Below are positions 54,156-62,993 of a stretch of 64,000 nt of DNA, piece after piece; position 1 is the stretch's first letter; each line of letters begins with the position of its first letter. A program made the position numbers and the translations under genes. Below the pieces are notes generated by a model. It saw nothing but the letters and a program-made list of their open reading frames with translations. It did not search any database and was not told the DNA's origin. The stretch is from Parvibaculum sp. (GTDB lineage: Bacteria > Pseudomonadota > Alphaproteobacteria > Parvibaculales > Parvibaculaceae), in contig JAHBYL010000001.1 in the NCBI GenBank assembly GCA_019635955.1, positions 62,001 to 126,000 of the forward strand, given 5' to 3'.

Positions 54156-55313
54156 TCAGAGAAGCTCCAGAACTGCTCTAGCCGCGCGGCTGTTCGGGCT
54201 TTCCCCATCGACACCCATGCGCGCGCGCACTTCGTCGAGATCGGCGATCGCGCGGCGGCGGTCCGCCGTGTCGCGCATCAAGGGCCGCAATCCCTCGAGC
54301 AGGTCATCCGCCGTGCAACGCGACTGCAGATATTCGCGCACCGAAGGCCGGTCGAGGATGAGGTTCACCAGCACCACGGACGGGATTTTCAGAACGCTGA
54401 GCGCGAACCAGCCGACGATCGCTTCCGCGCGATAGGCAACAACCATGGGCACCCGCGCGAGCGCGAGTTCGAGCGTGACAGTACCGGACGCCGCCAGCGC
54501 CGCATTTGCGGCAGCGAAGGCGCCCTTCTTTTCTTCTTCGCCAGCGACGATCTCTACAGGCACTTTCCAGGTCTCGACAGCCTTCTCGATCAACGGCCTG
54601 ACATGGGGCACGGCCGGTATGACGACACGGAGACCGGGCATCTCGTCTGCCAGTCGGTCGACGACGCCGCCGAAAATATCAACGAGGTGCTTCACCTCAT
54701 TGAGGCGGCTGCCCGGCAGAGCGAGCAGCAGCGGGACGTCGGAACCTATCCCGTGCCGCTCGCGGAACGACGCACCCGAACCGGCTTCCGGCAGCCGCTC
54801 GATTGCCGGGTGGCCGACATAGACGCAATCGACGCCGACAGACTTCAGGAACTGTGCTTCGAAGGGCAGCAGCGCGAGAACGCGGCGAATATATTTCTTC
54901 ATCGCGCGGGCGCGGCCCTGCCGCCATGCCCAGACGCTCGGCAGCACGTAGTCGACGATCGGTATATCCGGTGCCTTGCGGGCGATGCGCTTCGCGACCA
55001 TGTGGGTGAACTCGGGGCTGTCGATCACGACCACGATATCGGGCTTCTGCTCGACGGCATGGCGTACGGTTTGCCATATCCGGCGGAAGATGAGTGGCAG
55101 CCGCGGGATGATCTCGCGCGGCCCCATCACCGCGATGTCGGACATGGGGAAGATCGAGGCGAGCCCGCGCTTTTCCATTTCCGGACCGCCGACGCCAGAG
55201 AAGCGGAGAGGGACGGCGGACTGCGCCACGAGAGCATCCATCAAGCCGGCGCCAAGCGCGTCTCCGGAGGTTTCACCGGCGACGAGCATGACGTGTTTTT
55301 CGTCCGCCTTCAT
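54156..55313 (-). CDS. lpxB: Lipid A disaccharide synthase
   Basis: Glycosyltransferase joining UDP-2,3-diacylglucosamine and lipid X to make the lipid A disaccharide. 385 residues with LVAGETSGDALGAGLMDAL at the start, RFSGVGGPEMEKRGL, VVVIDSPEFTHMVAKRI, DYVLPSVWAWRQGR and LPGSRLNEV. Full length. Its first codons overlap the end of lpxI by 4 bp and it closes the lpxD-fabZ-lpxA-lpxI-lpxB run. Confidence 0.97.
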   Translation of the reverse strand: MKADEKHVMLVAGETSGDALGAGLMDALVAQSAVPLRFSGVGGPEMEKRGLASIFPMSDIAVMGPREIIPRLPLIFRRIWQTVRHAVEQKPDIVVVIDSPEFTHMVAKRIARKAPDIPIVDYVLPSVWAWRQGRARAMKKYIRRVLALLPFEAQFLKSVGVDCVYVGHPAIERLPEAGSGASFRERHGIGSDVPLLLALPGSRLNEVKHLVDIFGGVVDRLADEMPGLRVVIPAVPHVRPLIEKAVETWKVPVEIVAGEEEKKGAFAAANAALAASGTVTLELALARVPMVVAYRAEAIVGWFALSVLKIPSVVLVNLILDRPSVREYLQSRCTADDLLEGLRPLMRDTADRRRAIADLDEVRARMGVDGESPNSRAARAVLELL

Positions 55314-56185
55314 GACCGCAGCTTTCGCAGCCGGTCGGGCGCAAGTCCCACCACAAAGATACCGGCCCTGTTCGCGGCGCGCGCCACCGCCTCACCATCG
55401 ACGATCAAGGCACCGCCGGCCTCGACGGCAATGCCTGCGAGCCCTGCGGCAGCGACATTCTCGACGGTCTTCACACCGACGGTCGGCAGATCGACTCGCT
55501 TTTCCTGACCCGGCTTCGAGAGCTTCACCAGCACGCCCGCGCGAGCCTCCTCCCGTCCCCGCACATCCTGCGGCAGCGACGACACGCGCTCGAGCATGCG
55601 GTCAGTTCCCTCCGCCGCCTCGAGCGCCAGCACGACACCGCGGCAGGCCACTGCACCCTGTCCGATATCGAGAGCGCCTATGGCGAGCGCCGCACGCGCG
55701 GCGACATCGATATCGATTTCCTGCTCGGGCGATGGCGCAGCCTTGCTCAGCACGCCTTCCGGCGCCAGCAGGCCGCCCGCCACCTCATGCGCGCCGATGA
55801 CGCGGAATCCGTGTTCCTTCTCGAAATAGTCTGCGAGGCCGCGCAGCAACCCGTCGTCTCCCTGCATCAGCCAGCGAGCGACGCGCGGCATAAGGGAGCG
55901 GCCCGTCTTGTCGGGGAAAAGCGATGCGAGGTTCGGCCGCTTTATGCCGCCTATCAGCACGATATCCTCGCAGCGGTTCTCCTTGAGAAGACGCAGGAAT
56001 TCCCCCATCGCGCCAAGGCGCACCCAGGCGTGCGGAAATCGCTCGATTTCCTTCTCCGCCGCGCCCTCGATGCCGATAACATAGACATCGCGGCCGGCTG
56101 CAAGCGCAGCCTCGGCGAGCATTGCGGGCAAGGGGCCGCTACCGGCGGCAATGCCGAGTTTGCGGGGTTTGCCCTCGGTCTCCAT
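55310..56185 (-). CDS. lpxI: UDP-2,3-diacylglucosamine pyrophosphatase LpxI
   Basis: Hydrolyses UDP-2,3-diacylglucosamine to lipid X; LpxI is the alphaproteobacterial replacement for LpxH. 291 residues (formerly DUF1009): LGIAAGSGPLPAMLAEAAL at the N-terminus, VLIGGIKRPNLASLFPD, GDDGLLRGLADYFEKEHGFRVIGAHEV in the middle, then the conserved Asp-containing DLPTVGVKTVENVAAAGLAGIAVEAGGALI. Starts 10 bp after lpxA's end and overlaps lpxB by 4 bp. Context and sequence agree. Confidence 0.95.
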   Translation of the reverse strand: METEGKPRKLGIAAGSGPLPAMLAEAALAAGRDVYVIGIEGAAEKEIERFPHAWVRLGAMGEFLRLLKENRCEDIVLIGGIKRPNLASLFPDKTGRSLMPRVARWLMQGDDGLLRGLADYFEKEHGFRVIGAHEVAGGLLAPEGVLSKAAPSPEQEIDIDVAARAALAIGALDIGQGAVACRGVVLALEAAEGTDRMLERVSSLPQDVRGREEARAGVLVKLSKPGQEKRVDLPTVGVKTVENVAAAGLAGIAVEAGGALIVDGEAVARAANRAGIFVVGLAPDRLRKLRS

Positions 56186-56194
56186 CGCCAGGGA

Positions 56195-56995
56195 TCAGGC
56201 CGCTCGCTCGGACCGGGGCATGCAGATCGCCCGATCCGATTCCGAGCGGATGAAATTCACGATATCCATGACGTCGGGCTGAGCAGCAAATCGTTCAGCA
56301 GCCTTTTCCACCCGCTCTCGCAGGGTGCCTTCTTCCGCGAACAGAAGGCCATAGGCTTCGCGCATGGCCCCGATCTGCTCGCGGGAAAAGCCGCGGCGCT
56401 TCAGGCCGATGAGATTGAGCCCCATCAGATAGGCGCGGTTGCCGACGACGAGCCCGTAGGGGATCACGTCGTTCTCGACCGCGCTCATGCCGCCGATGAA
56501 GGCGTGCTTGCCGACGCGGCCGAACTGGTGCAGCGCGGCGCCGCCGCCGAAGATCACGTAATCGTCGATCTTGCAGTGACCGGCCAGCATGACGTTGTTG
56601 GAAAACACGACATGATTGCCGACGATGGAGTCGTGGCCGACATGCGATGCCGTCAGAAAGGCGCAGTGATTGCCGACACGCGTCAGCATGCCGCCACCTT
56701 CCGTGCCCGGATTCATCGTGACATGTTCGCGGATGAGATTGTCGGTGCCGATCTCAAGCCGGCTCGGCTCGCCGCGATACTTCAGGTCCTGCGGCGCATG
56801 GCCGATCGAGGCGAAAGGGTAGATCTGCGTTCTCGCGCCGACCGAGGTTCGCCCCTCGACCACGACATGCGAGTGGAGCACGACACCCTCGCCGAGCGAC
56901 ACATCCGCTCCGACGACGCAATAGGGACCGACGGTGACATCGGGCGCAAGCTCCGCTTTCGGATCGACTATCGCCGTCGGATGTACGTTGGTCAT
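56195..56995 (-). CDS. lpxA: UDP-N-acetylglucosamine O-acyltransferase LpxA
   Basis: First enzyme of lipid A synthesis; adds a 3-hydroxyacyl chain from ACP to UDP-GlcNAc. 266 residues, a left-handed parallel beta helix of hexapeptide repeats beginning [13 protein letters not shown]-like ([16 protein letters not shown]) and including the catalytic His in [21 protein letters not shown], with a helical C-terminus. ATG 56995 overlaps the fabZ stop in an ATGA, which fixes the start; an upstream frame extension is internal to fabZ. Confidence 0.97.
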   Translation of the reverse strand: MTNVHPTAIVDPKAELAPDVTVGPYCVVGADVSLGEGVVLHSHVVVEGRTSVGARTQIYPFASIGHAPQDLKYRGEPSRLEIGTDNLIREHVTMNPGTEGGGMLTRVGNHCAFLTASHVGHDSIVGNHVVFSNNVMLAGHCKIDDYVIFGGGAALHQFGRVGKHAFIGGMSAVENDVIPYGLVVGNRAYLMGLNLIGLKRRGFSREQIGAMREAYGLLFAEEGTLRERVEKAAERFAAQPDVMDIVNFIRSESDRAICMPRSERAA

Positions 56996-57468
56996 TTCGC
57001 TGATGCACCTGCGATCATGGCGCCAAGATCGCACTCGGCAACAAGCTTGCCGTCTACGCGGCCTTCGCCGTGATATTTCCAGACCGGCCCGCGGCTCTGC
57101 AATTTCGTCATATGCAATTCGAGAACGTCGCCCGGCAGAACCGGCTTGCGGAACTTGGCGCGGTCCACTGTCATGAAATAGACGAGCTGGTTGCTGCCCG
57201 ATGTCCCGAGATTGTTGATCACGAGTGCGCCTGCCGTCTGCGCCATGGCCTCGACGATGAGAACGCCCGGCATTACCGGATGTCCCGGGAAGTGCCCTTG
57301 AAAGAAGGGCTCGTTCGCAGTGACGTTCTTAATGCCGATAGCGGATTGATCGCCCTTCATCTCGATGATGCGGTCGATCAGCAGCATCGGATATCGATGG
57401 GGGAGAAGCTCCATCACCCGGTTGATATCGGCGCTGTCGAGTTTTTCCGGCGCCTCAGCCTCGCTCAT
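56992..57468 (-). CDS. fabZ: 3-hydroxyacyl-[ACP] dehydratase FabZ
   Basis: Dehydrates 3-hydroxyacyl-ACP in fatty-acid elongation and competes with LpxA/LpxD for the 3-hydroxyacyl pool. 158 residues, hot-dog fold: [16 protein letters not shown] at the start, the catalytic His and Glu in [23 protein letters not shown]. Intact. Located between lpxD and lpxA, its standard position, with a 4-bp overlap with lpxA and 30 bp after lpxD. Confidence 0.97.
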   Translation of the reverse strand: MSEAEAPEKLDSADINRVMELLPHRYPMLLIDRIIEMKGDQSAIGIKNVTANEPFFQGHFPGHPVMPGVLIVEAMAQTAGALVINNLGTSGSNQLVYFMTVDRAKFRKPVLPGDVLELHMTKLQSRGPVWKYHGEGRVDGKLVAECDLGAMIAGASAK

Positions 57469-57498
57469 ACGATCATCCTTCCCAGATTTCCAATGCCG

Positions 57499-58560
57499 CT
57501 ATTCGTCCGACTTCTTGCCCGCTTTCGGGCGCCGGCCAAGCTTGCGGAGTTCGACGACCTCGCGCCGCCATTCGGAGATCGGCTTCGCCGGCACGCCGCC
57601 ATATTGCTGACCCGCGGGCACATCATGCACCACCGCGCCCCGCGCCGCGATCTGCGCGCCGCTATTGACCGTCAGATGACCGGTCACGCCGACCTGGGCG
57701 GCGAGCACGACGAAATCGCCGAGCTTCGCGCTTCCCGCAATGCCGGTTTGCGAGACGATCACGCAGCCGCGGCCCGTTTCGACGTTGTGGCCGATCTGCA
57801 CGAGATTATCAATCTTGGTGCCCTCGCCGATCACCGTGTCGGGCCCCGCGCCGCGGTCGATCGTCGTGTTGGCGCCGATCTCCACGTCGTCCTGAATGAT
57901 GACACGGCCAAGCTGAGGTACCTTCTCGTGCTTCGGATAGCCCATGGCGAAACCGAACCCGTCCTGTCCGATCCGCACGCCGGGATGCAGCATGACGCGG
58001 TCGCCGATATGGGAGTGGCTTACGGTCACATTGGGCGCGATGTAGCAATCCTTGCCGACGGTACAGCCCTTGCCGATGCTCGTGTTGCAGCCGATCACGG
58101 TGTTGCGCCCGATCTCGGCGTGAGCGCCGACCGTGGCACCGGGCTCGATAGTGACGTTCTCGCCGAGCTTTGCCGTCTCATGAACGCAGGCACGGGCATG
58201 CACGACGCCGCGCTCGCCGAACGTGTCGCTGCCGGATGTGGCATCGGGATAAAAAATCTGTGCCGCCAGCGCATAGGCACGGTAAGGCTGTTCCGTGATC
58301 AGGAGCATCACCCCCTGCGGCGCGCGATCCGCGAAGCGAGGATGGACGAAACAGGCGGCTGCTTTCGTCGCCTCGAACGCCGCCGCATATTTCGGGTTGT
58401 CGAGAAAGCTGACCTTGCCGGCTCCTGCCGTGTCCAGGGGAGCGACGCCATCTATGGCGTAAGCGGGGTCCGCGCCCGGCCCGAGGGCCGCACCTGTCCG
58501 GCTTGCCAACTCGCCGAGCGGCAAGGCATTCGCCGGAGTGAAGAACCGCTTATCCGCCAT
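57499..58560 (-). CDS. lpxD: UDP-3-O-acylglucosamine N-acyltransferase LpxD
   Basis: Adds the second 3-hydroxyacyl chain in lipid A synthesis. 353 residues: an N-terminal uridine-binding domain (FFTPANALPLGELASRTGA, then VSFLDNPKYAAAFEATKAAACFV), then hexapeptide-repeat beta helix (IEPGATVGAHAEIGRNTVIG...) and C-terminal helix. The catalytic His sits in LVQIGHNVETGRGC. ATG 58560 gives the usual N-terminus; a TTG start at 58596 is possible but adds unlikely sequence. Follows skp by 48 bp. Confidence 0.96.
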   Translation of the reverse strand: MADKRFFTPANALPLGELASRTGAALGPGADPAYAIDGVAPLDTAGAGKVSFLDNPKYAAAFEATKAAACFVHPRFADRAPQGVMLLITEQPYRAYALAAQIFYPDATSGSDTFGERGVVHARACVHETAKLGENVTIEPGATVGAHAEIGRNTVIGCNTSIGKGCTVGKDCYIAPNVTVSHSHIGDRVMLHPGVRIGQDGFGFAMGYPKHEKVPQLGRVIIQDDVEIGANTTIDRGAGPDTVIGEGTKIDNLVQIGHNVETGRGCVIVSQTGIAGSAKLGDFVVLAAQVGVTGHLTVNSGAQIAARGAVVHDVPAGQQYGGVPAKPISEWRREVVELRKLGRRPKAGKKSDE

Positions 58561-58608
58561 AGATGTCGCATCCGGGCCGCATATCGGGCCCGCCAATCAG
58601 TTGGCGAC

Positions 58609-59214
58609 TTAACGCCCGTTCGCGGCAGCCTTCTGTGCCGCCTCGATTTCCTCCTTCGTCAAGGCCTTCACCTCGACGCGGGCAAGCTTTTCATTGAGCC
58701 GCTTCAGCACTTCCGCCGAAATATCGAGATCGGCGCCGCCGGCAAGCACCACGGCCTGGTCGAGCAGCAGCGTGGCCTTCTGCTCCTTCATGATCTCGGC
58801 GAAGATCGGGCGCAGCGCAGCCTCCACCTGGGATTCTGCGCGCTGCACGCCGAGCTGCAGGCCCTGCTGCTTGATCTGGATCGACTGCTGGAACTCGCCG
58901 GTCCGCTGCTGCAGGCTCTGTACGCGCTTCTGCAGATCTTCCTGCGAGAGCAGCGAGCGCTCTTCCTGCAATTTCTTGGCATCGGCCTGAAGAGCGTCAT
59001 CCGTCTTCTTGCCGTCGGCCATGATCTTCTTGACCTGTTCCTCATACTGGCTGCGGATGCTCTGGCCGGCCTTGGACTGGGCGAACACGCCCTGCGTGTC
59101 GACCACCAGAATGATGGCCGGACCGGCCGCCTGTGCCGCGACGGCCGACAGGCTCAACCCCAGAGCCACGGCCAAAGACACGGCGATACGCTTTACACTC
59201 AACTTGGAACTCAT
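58609..59214 (-). CDS. skp: OmpH/Skp-family periplasmic chaperone
   Basis: Holds unfolded outer-membrane proteins on their way to BamA. 201 residues with a signal peptide (about 1-30: VKRIAVSLAVALGLSLSAVAAQA) and then a long alpha-helical, coiled-coil body rich in Gln, Lys and Glu (AGQSIRSQYEEQVKKIMADGKKTDDALQADAKKLQEER onward) typical of Skp trimers. ATG 59214 is used; an upstream frame adds 9 residues. It lies directly after bamA (54 bp), the standard order. Confidence 0.9.
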   Translation of the reverse strand: MSSKLSVKRIAVSLAVALGLSLSAVAAQAAGPAIILVVDTQGVFAQSKAGQSIRSQYEEQVKKIMADGKKTDDALQADAKKLQEERSLLSQEDLQKRVQSLQQRTGEFQQSIQIKQQGLQLGVQRAESQVEAALRPIFAEIMKEQKATLLLDQAVVLAGGADLDISAEVLKRLNEKLARVEVKALTKEEIEAAQKAAANGR

Positions 59215-59268
59215 TTTAGAGCATCCCTCATTAGGTCTCATTGCAAGCTGCTCCCCCCGCAGCCCGGG

Positions 59269-61629
59269 TCAGAACGACGTACCCGCGCTGAAGCGGAACG
59301 CCTCCTTCTCGTCGTAAGGCTCGTCGAGCAGCACGTGAGCCAGATCGAGCCTGATAGGACCGAAAGGCGACTGCCAGTAAAGGCTGACGCCCACCGATGC
59401 GCGCGGCGCGAAATCGTCCACGACGCCCGGATAGATGCTCGCGTCGTAATCCGACAGGCCGATAAAGCCGCCATCGACGAATACCGAAGTTCTCACGCCC
59501 AGAGCCTCCGGCAACCCGTTCGGGAACGAAACTTCCGCGGTGCCGAAGATATAGGCGAGTGCGCCGACAGCATCCTGATTGGGCGACGTCACGTCGCGCG
59601 GGCCGACGCCGCCGCGGGCGAAGCCGCGGATCGTATTGCCGCCCTTGAAGAAGTGGTCGGCCAGAGGCACGTCCTGACCGAGCCCCTGCACATAGCCGCC
59701 ATCGAGTTTCCAGCTCGTCAGGAAATCGTCTGAGAGCGGATAGTAGAAGCGCGCGAGAATTTCGTTCGACAGATAACGGACGTTGCCACCGAGACCGGCG
59801 AAGTTCTGGCTGAACAGGAAGTCCCAGCCACCCGTCGGATCGACCGGGTCGTTTCGGTTGTCGTAGTAATAATCGTAGCCGATGATCGACCGATACTTTT
59901 CGCCTTCAGCAGCCGCGATGACCGGCGACACGCAAGGCGTGTTCGGCGGCGCAATGCTACAGGACTGATAGCGGACGTCGAAAATCTCGTCGAAGCGGAA
60001 CTGATACCGCGCCAGGAACCGCGCCTTCTCGGAGAGCGGGAAGCCGAAGCGCAGACCGAAACCCTGCGACCGCGAGTTGAACGAGGATTCATTCTGGTAA
60101 TTGGTTTCGCTGCCGAAGAGGTCGAAACCACCGACGAGGTTGCGGTCGAGGAAATACGGATCCGTATAGCGGAAGTCGATCAGCTGCCTGCGCTTCGAGA
60201 TCGAGAGGCTGGTGCTGAGCTGCAAACCGCGGCCGAGGAAATTGCGTTCCGAGAGCTGAATGCCGGCAACGGCGTTATCCAGCGTCGAGAAACCGGCGCT
60301 GAGCGAGAGCGAGCCGGTGGACTGCTCCTGCACATTGACGTTGAGGACGGTCTTGTCGGCCTCGCTCCCGGGGTCCTGCGTTACTTCCACCTTGGCGAAG
60401 TAGCCAAGCGCGCGGATGTTCTTTTCCGACCTGTCGAGCAGCACCTTGTTGAAGGCGTCGCCCTCCGACATCCGCATCTGGCGGCGCACCACCTTGTCGA
60501 GAGTGCGCGAGTTACCGGTAATGTTGATGCGTTCGACATAGACGCGCGGGCCTTCCGTGATCTGGAAGGTAAGGTCGATTACCCGTTCGTCGGTACGCCT
60601 GCGGATGCGCGGGCGCACTTCCGCGAAGGCATAGCCGCTCGTGCCCGCCGCATAGGTCAGCGCATCAAGCGTCTTGTCGATCAGGCCGGCATTGTAGGTG
60701 TCGCCGGTCTTCGGGAGCAGAAGAGCTTCGAGCGATTCCTTGTTGAGCTTCTCGAGTTCCGTGGTGACGGTCACATCGCCGAATTCGTAGATCTCGCCTT
60801 CGTCAACGGTGAAGGTGATGTGGAAGGCGGAATCGTCGCGGCGCAGATCGGCGATCGCGGAGACGACGCGGAAGTCCGCATAGCCGCGCTGCAGATAGAA
60901 ACGGCGCAGCAACTCGCGGTCATAGGTCAGGCGGTCGGGATCGTAGCTGTCCGACGAAGACAGGAACTTCCACCAGGCGGATTCGCTCGTAGAGATGACT
61001 TCGCGCAGCTTGCCGTCGCTGAACTTCGAATTGCCGATGAAATTGATGGAGGCAATCTTGGTCCGTGCGCCCTCATTGATCTCGAACACGAGGTCGACGC
61101 GGTTCTGCGGCAGCTGAATGATCTTGGGCTCCACAGTCGCGGAGAATCGTCCGCCGCGCCGGTAGAGTTCGATGATGCGGGTCACGTCGCTCTGGACCTT
61201 CGCCCGCGTATAGACGGTGCGCGGCTGAAGCTGGACTTCCTGTTTCAGGTCGTCCTCGTTGATCGCGCTGTTACCTTCGAAGGCGATGCGGTTGATGATC
61301 GGGTTCTCGACCACCGACACGATCACGCGGGTGCCGTCGAGATGCATCGACACGTCCGCAAAGAGGCCGGTGCCGAAAAGCTGCTTCAGCGATGCGTCGG
61401 CGATTTCCGGATCGTACTGCATGCCGGGCAGGAGCAGCATGTAGGTCCGGACGGTGCCGGCTTCGATGCGCTGATTGCCCTGGACGACGATTTCCGTGAT
61501 GTAGGGCGCCTCGGCGCGGGCCTGGCCCATGCCTCCAGCGCCGCCTGCGATCATCGGCGAAACGAGCAATGCCGCGGCGAACACCGCAATGCGCACCGTT
61601 CTTGTCATGTAGCCGGCAAGTCGCCCCAT
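59269..61629 (-). CDS. bamA: Outer-membrane protein assembly factor BamA
   Basis: Central component of the BAM complex that inserts beta-barrel proteins. 786 residues: signal peptide about 1-38, five POTRA domains (first ITEIVVQGNQRIEAGTVRTYM; later INRIAFEGNSAINEDDLKQ, IASINFIGNSKFSDGKLREVI), then the 16-strand barrel with the conserved VRGF/Y region (GNTIRGFARGG) and the terminal RFSAGTSF ending in Phe. ATG 61629 has AGGGGA at ribosome-site spacing; the open frame to 61704 is not supported. Confidence 0.97.
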   Translation of the reverse strand: MGRLAGYMTRTVRIAVFAAALLVSPMIAGGAGGMGQARAEAPYITEIVVQGNQRIEAGTVRTYMLLLPGMQYDPEIADASLKQLFGTGLFADVSMHLDGTRVIVSVVENPIINRIAFEGNSAINEDDLKQEVQLQPRTVYTRAKVQSDVTRIIELYRRGGRFSATVEPKIIQLPQNRVDLVFEINEGARTKIASINFIGNSKFSDGKLREVISTSESAWWKFLSSSDSYDPDRLTYDRELLRRFYLQRGYADFRVVSAIADLRRDDSAFHITFTVDEGEIYEFGDVTVTTELEKLNKESLEALLLPKTGDTYNAGLIDKTLDALTYAAGTSGYAFAEVRPRIRRRTDERVIDLTFQITEGPRVYVERINITGNSRTLDKVVRRQMRMSEGDAFNKVLLDRSEKNIRALGYFAKVEVTQDPGSEADKTVLNVNVQEQSTGSLSLSAGFSTLDNAVAGIQLSERNFLGRGLQLSTSLSISKRRQLIDFRYTDPYFLDRNLVGGFDLFGSETNYQNESSFNSRSQGFGLRFGFPLSEKARFLARYQFRFDEIFDVRYQSCSIAPPNTPCVSPVIAAAEGEKYRSIIGYDYYYDNRNDPVDPTGGWDFLFSQNFAGLGGNVRYLSNEILARFYYPLSDDFLTSWKLDGGYVQGLGQDVPLADHFFKGGNTIRGFARGGVGPRDVTSPNQDAVGALAYIFGTAEVSFPNGLPEALGVRTSVFVDGGFIGLSDYDASIYPGVVDDFAPRASVGVSLYWQSPFGPIRLDLAHVLLDEPYDEKEAFRFSAGTSF

Positions 61630-61704
61630 CCTGTCCCCTAACCTTACCTCTCCGCCGGAGTGCGAGCCCTGTCGCATCCGAACGTCGCCATCCAATCGCG
61701 GCAT

Positions 61705-62862
61705 TTAGCTGAACAATCCACCGAGAAACGAGAAGACCTGCAGTCGAGACAGGTCGTTCCAGGTCGCAAATATCATCAAAGTCATGACCAGCGCGAGCCC
61801 GATGCGGAAGCCGTATTCCTGGGCTTCCTCGCCAAGCGGGCGTCCGCGCACGGCCTCAACCGCATAGTACAGAAGATGGCCGCCATCAAGCAGGGGCACC
61901 GGAAACAGATTGAGCAGCCCGATGCTGACGGACAGAAGACCGGTCAGCGAGAGAAGAGCGACGATGCCGAACGTCGCGATCTGCCCGGAGGTTTCGGCAA
62001 TGCCGATCGGGCCGCGGAGCTGATCCGTCGACTCCCGGCCGGTAATCATGCGGCCGATATAGGCAAAAGTCTGCTCGATGATGAAACCCGTGTGCTTGAC
62101 GCCCTGCCAGACCGCCGCGACCGGGTTGCTACGGATCACTTCCGACGTGCCGTCGCGCTGGAGGCCGAGTTGCGGCACCCGGTGCACATTTCCGAACGTG
62201 TCGGTGATTTCGTTGACCTGCGGCGTCGCCTCGAGCATCAGGAGGCGGCCCTCGCGCTCTACCCCGAACGCCATGGCGGACCGCGTCACGGAGACATAGC
62301 GCTGAACTTCCTCGAAGCTTTCGATGCTTGAACCGTCAATGGAGACGATCCTGTCTCCGACCATGAAGCCCGCTGCCGCGGCGGGGCTTCCCTCGACCAC
62401 GCCGCTCACCACGGGTGCGCTGACCTGACGGCCGACAAACATGAACACGCAGGCGAAAATGACGATGGCGAGGATGAAATTGGCGATCGGACCTGCGGCG
62501 ACCACAGCGGCGCGCTGATGCAGCGGCTTGAAGTGGAACAGCCCGGCCTTCTGCTCCTCCGGGATCGCAGCCAGCTTGTCGCGGTCGGGCACGCTCGCGG
62601 CATTCTCGTCACCGGCAAACTTCACATAGCCGCCGAGCGGAACCCAGCTCACTTTCCAGCGCGTGCCGTGACGATCGTTCCAGCCGAATATCTCTCGCCC
62701 GAAACCGATCGAGAAAACATCGACCTTCACACCGAACCAGCGCGCTACGGAAAAATGACCGAGCTCGTGGAAGAAGACCACAATGGTCAATACGAAGAGG
62801 AATGGAACGAGATAGCCCCAGAGGGACTCCCCGAAGCCTCCGATCCCCGCAAGCAATTCCAT
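61705..62862 (-). CDS. rseP: Site-2 zinc metalloprotease RseP
   Basis: Inner-membrane intramembrane protease (M50B) for regulated cleavage in envelope-stress signalling. 385 residues: the HExxH site HELGH at residues 32-36 in the first transmembrane helix, a periplasmic PDZ domain (about 110-220, VSGVVEGSPAAAAGFMVGDRIVSIDG), and the second zinc ligand in NLFPVPLLDGGHLLYY. ATG 62862 is taken; an upstream in-frame TTG at 62883 is less supported. It lies between dxr and bamA, the normal order. Confidence 0.96.
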   Translation of the reverse strand: MELLAGIGGFGESLWGYLVPFLFVLTIVVFFHELGHFSVARWFGVKVDVFSIGFGREIFGWNDRHGTRWKVSWVPLGGYVKFAGDENAASVPDRDKLAAIPEEQKAGLFHFKPLHQRAAVVAAGPIANFILAIVIFACVFMFVGRQVSAPVVSGVVEGSPAAAAGFMVGDRIVSIDGSSIESFEEVQRYVSVTRSAMAFGVEREGRLLMLEATPQVNEITDTFGNVHRVPQLGLQRDGTSEVIRSNPVAAVWQGVKHTGFIIEQTFAYIGRMITGRESTDQLRGPIGIAETSGQIATFGIVALLSLTGLLSVSIGLLNLFPVPLLDGGHLLYYAVEAVRGRPLGEEAQEYGFRIGLALVMTLMIFATWNDLSRLQVFSFLGGLFS

Positions 62863-62993
62863 CAAGTCCGTTGTCCCACTCAACAGGCGACCGGCCCGGC
62901 CGAAATCTGACCAGGCACTGCCATTCCCCCACTAGCTACCCACCCCCGGCCATACTGACCGACCCGGGGACCATTTGCTGCACACAGACTACG

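Noticed and set aside
57070-59733. Very long plus-strand open frame opposite fabZ, lpxD and skp
   Set aside because: It is antisense to three firmly identified genes, has Arg/His/Asp-rich content typical of GC-rich shadows and crosses their gene borders.
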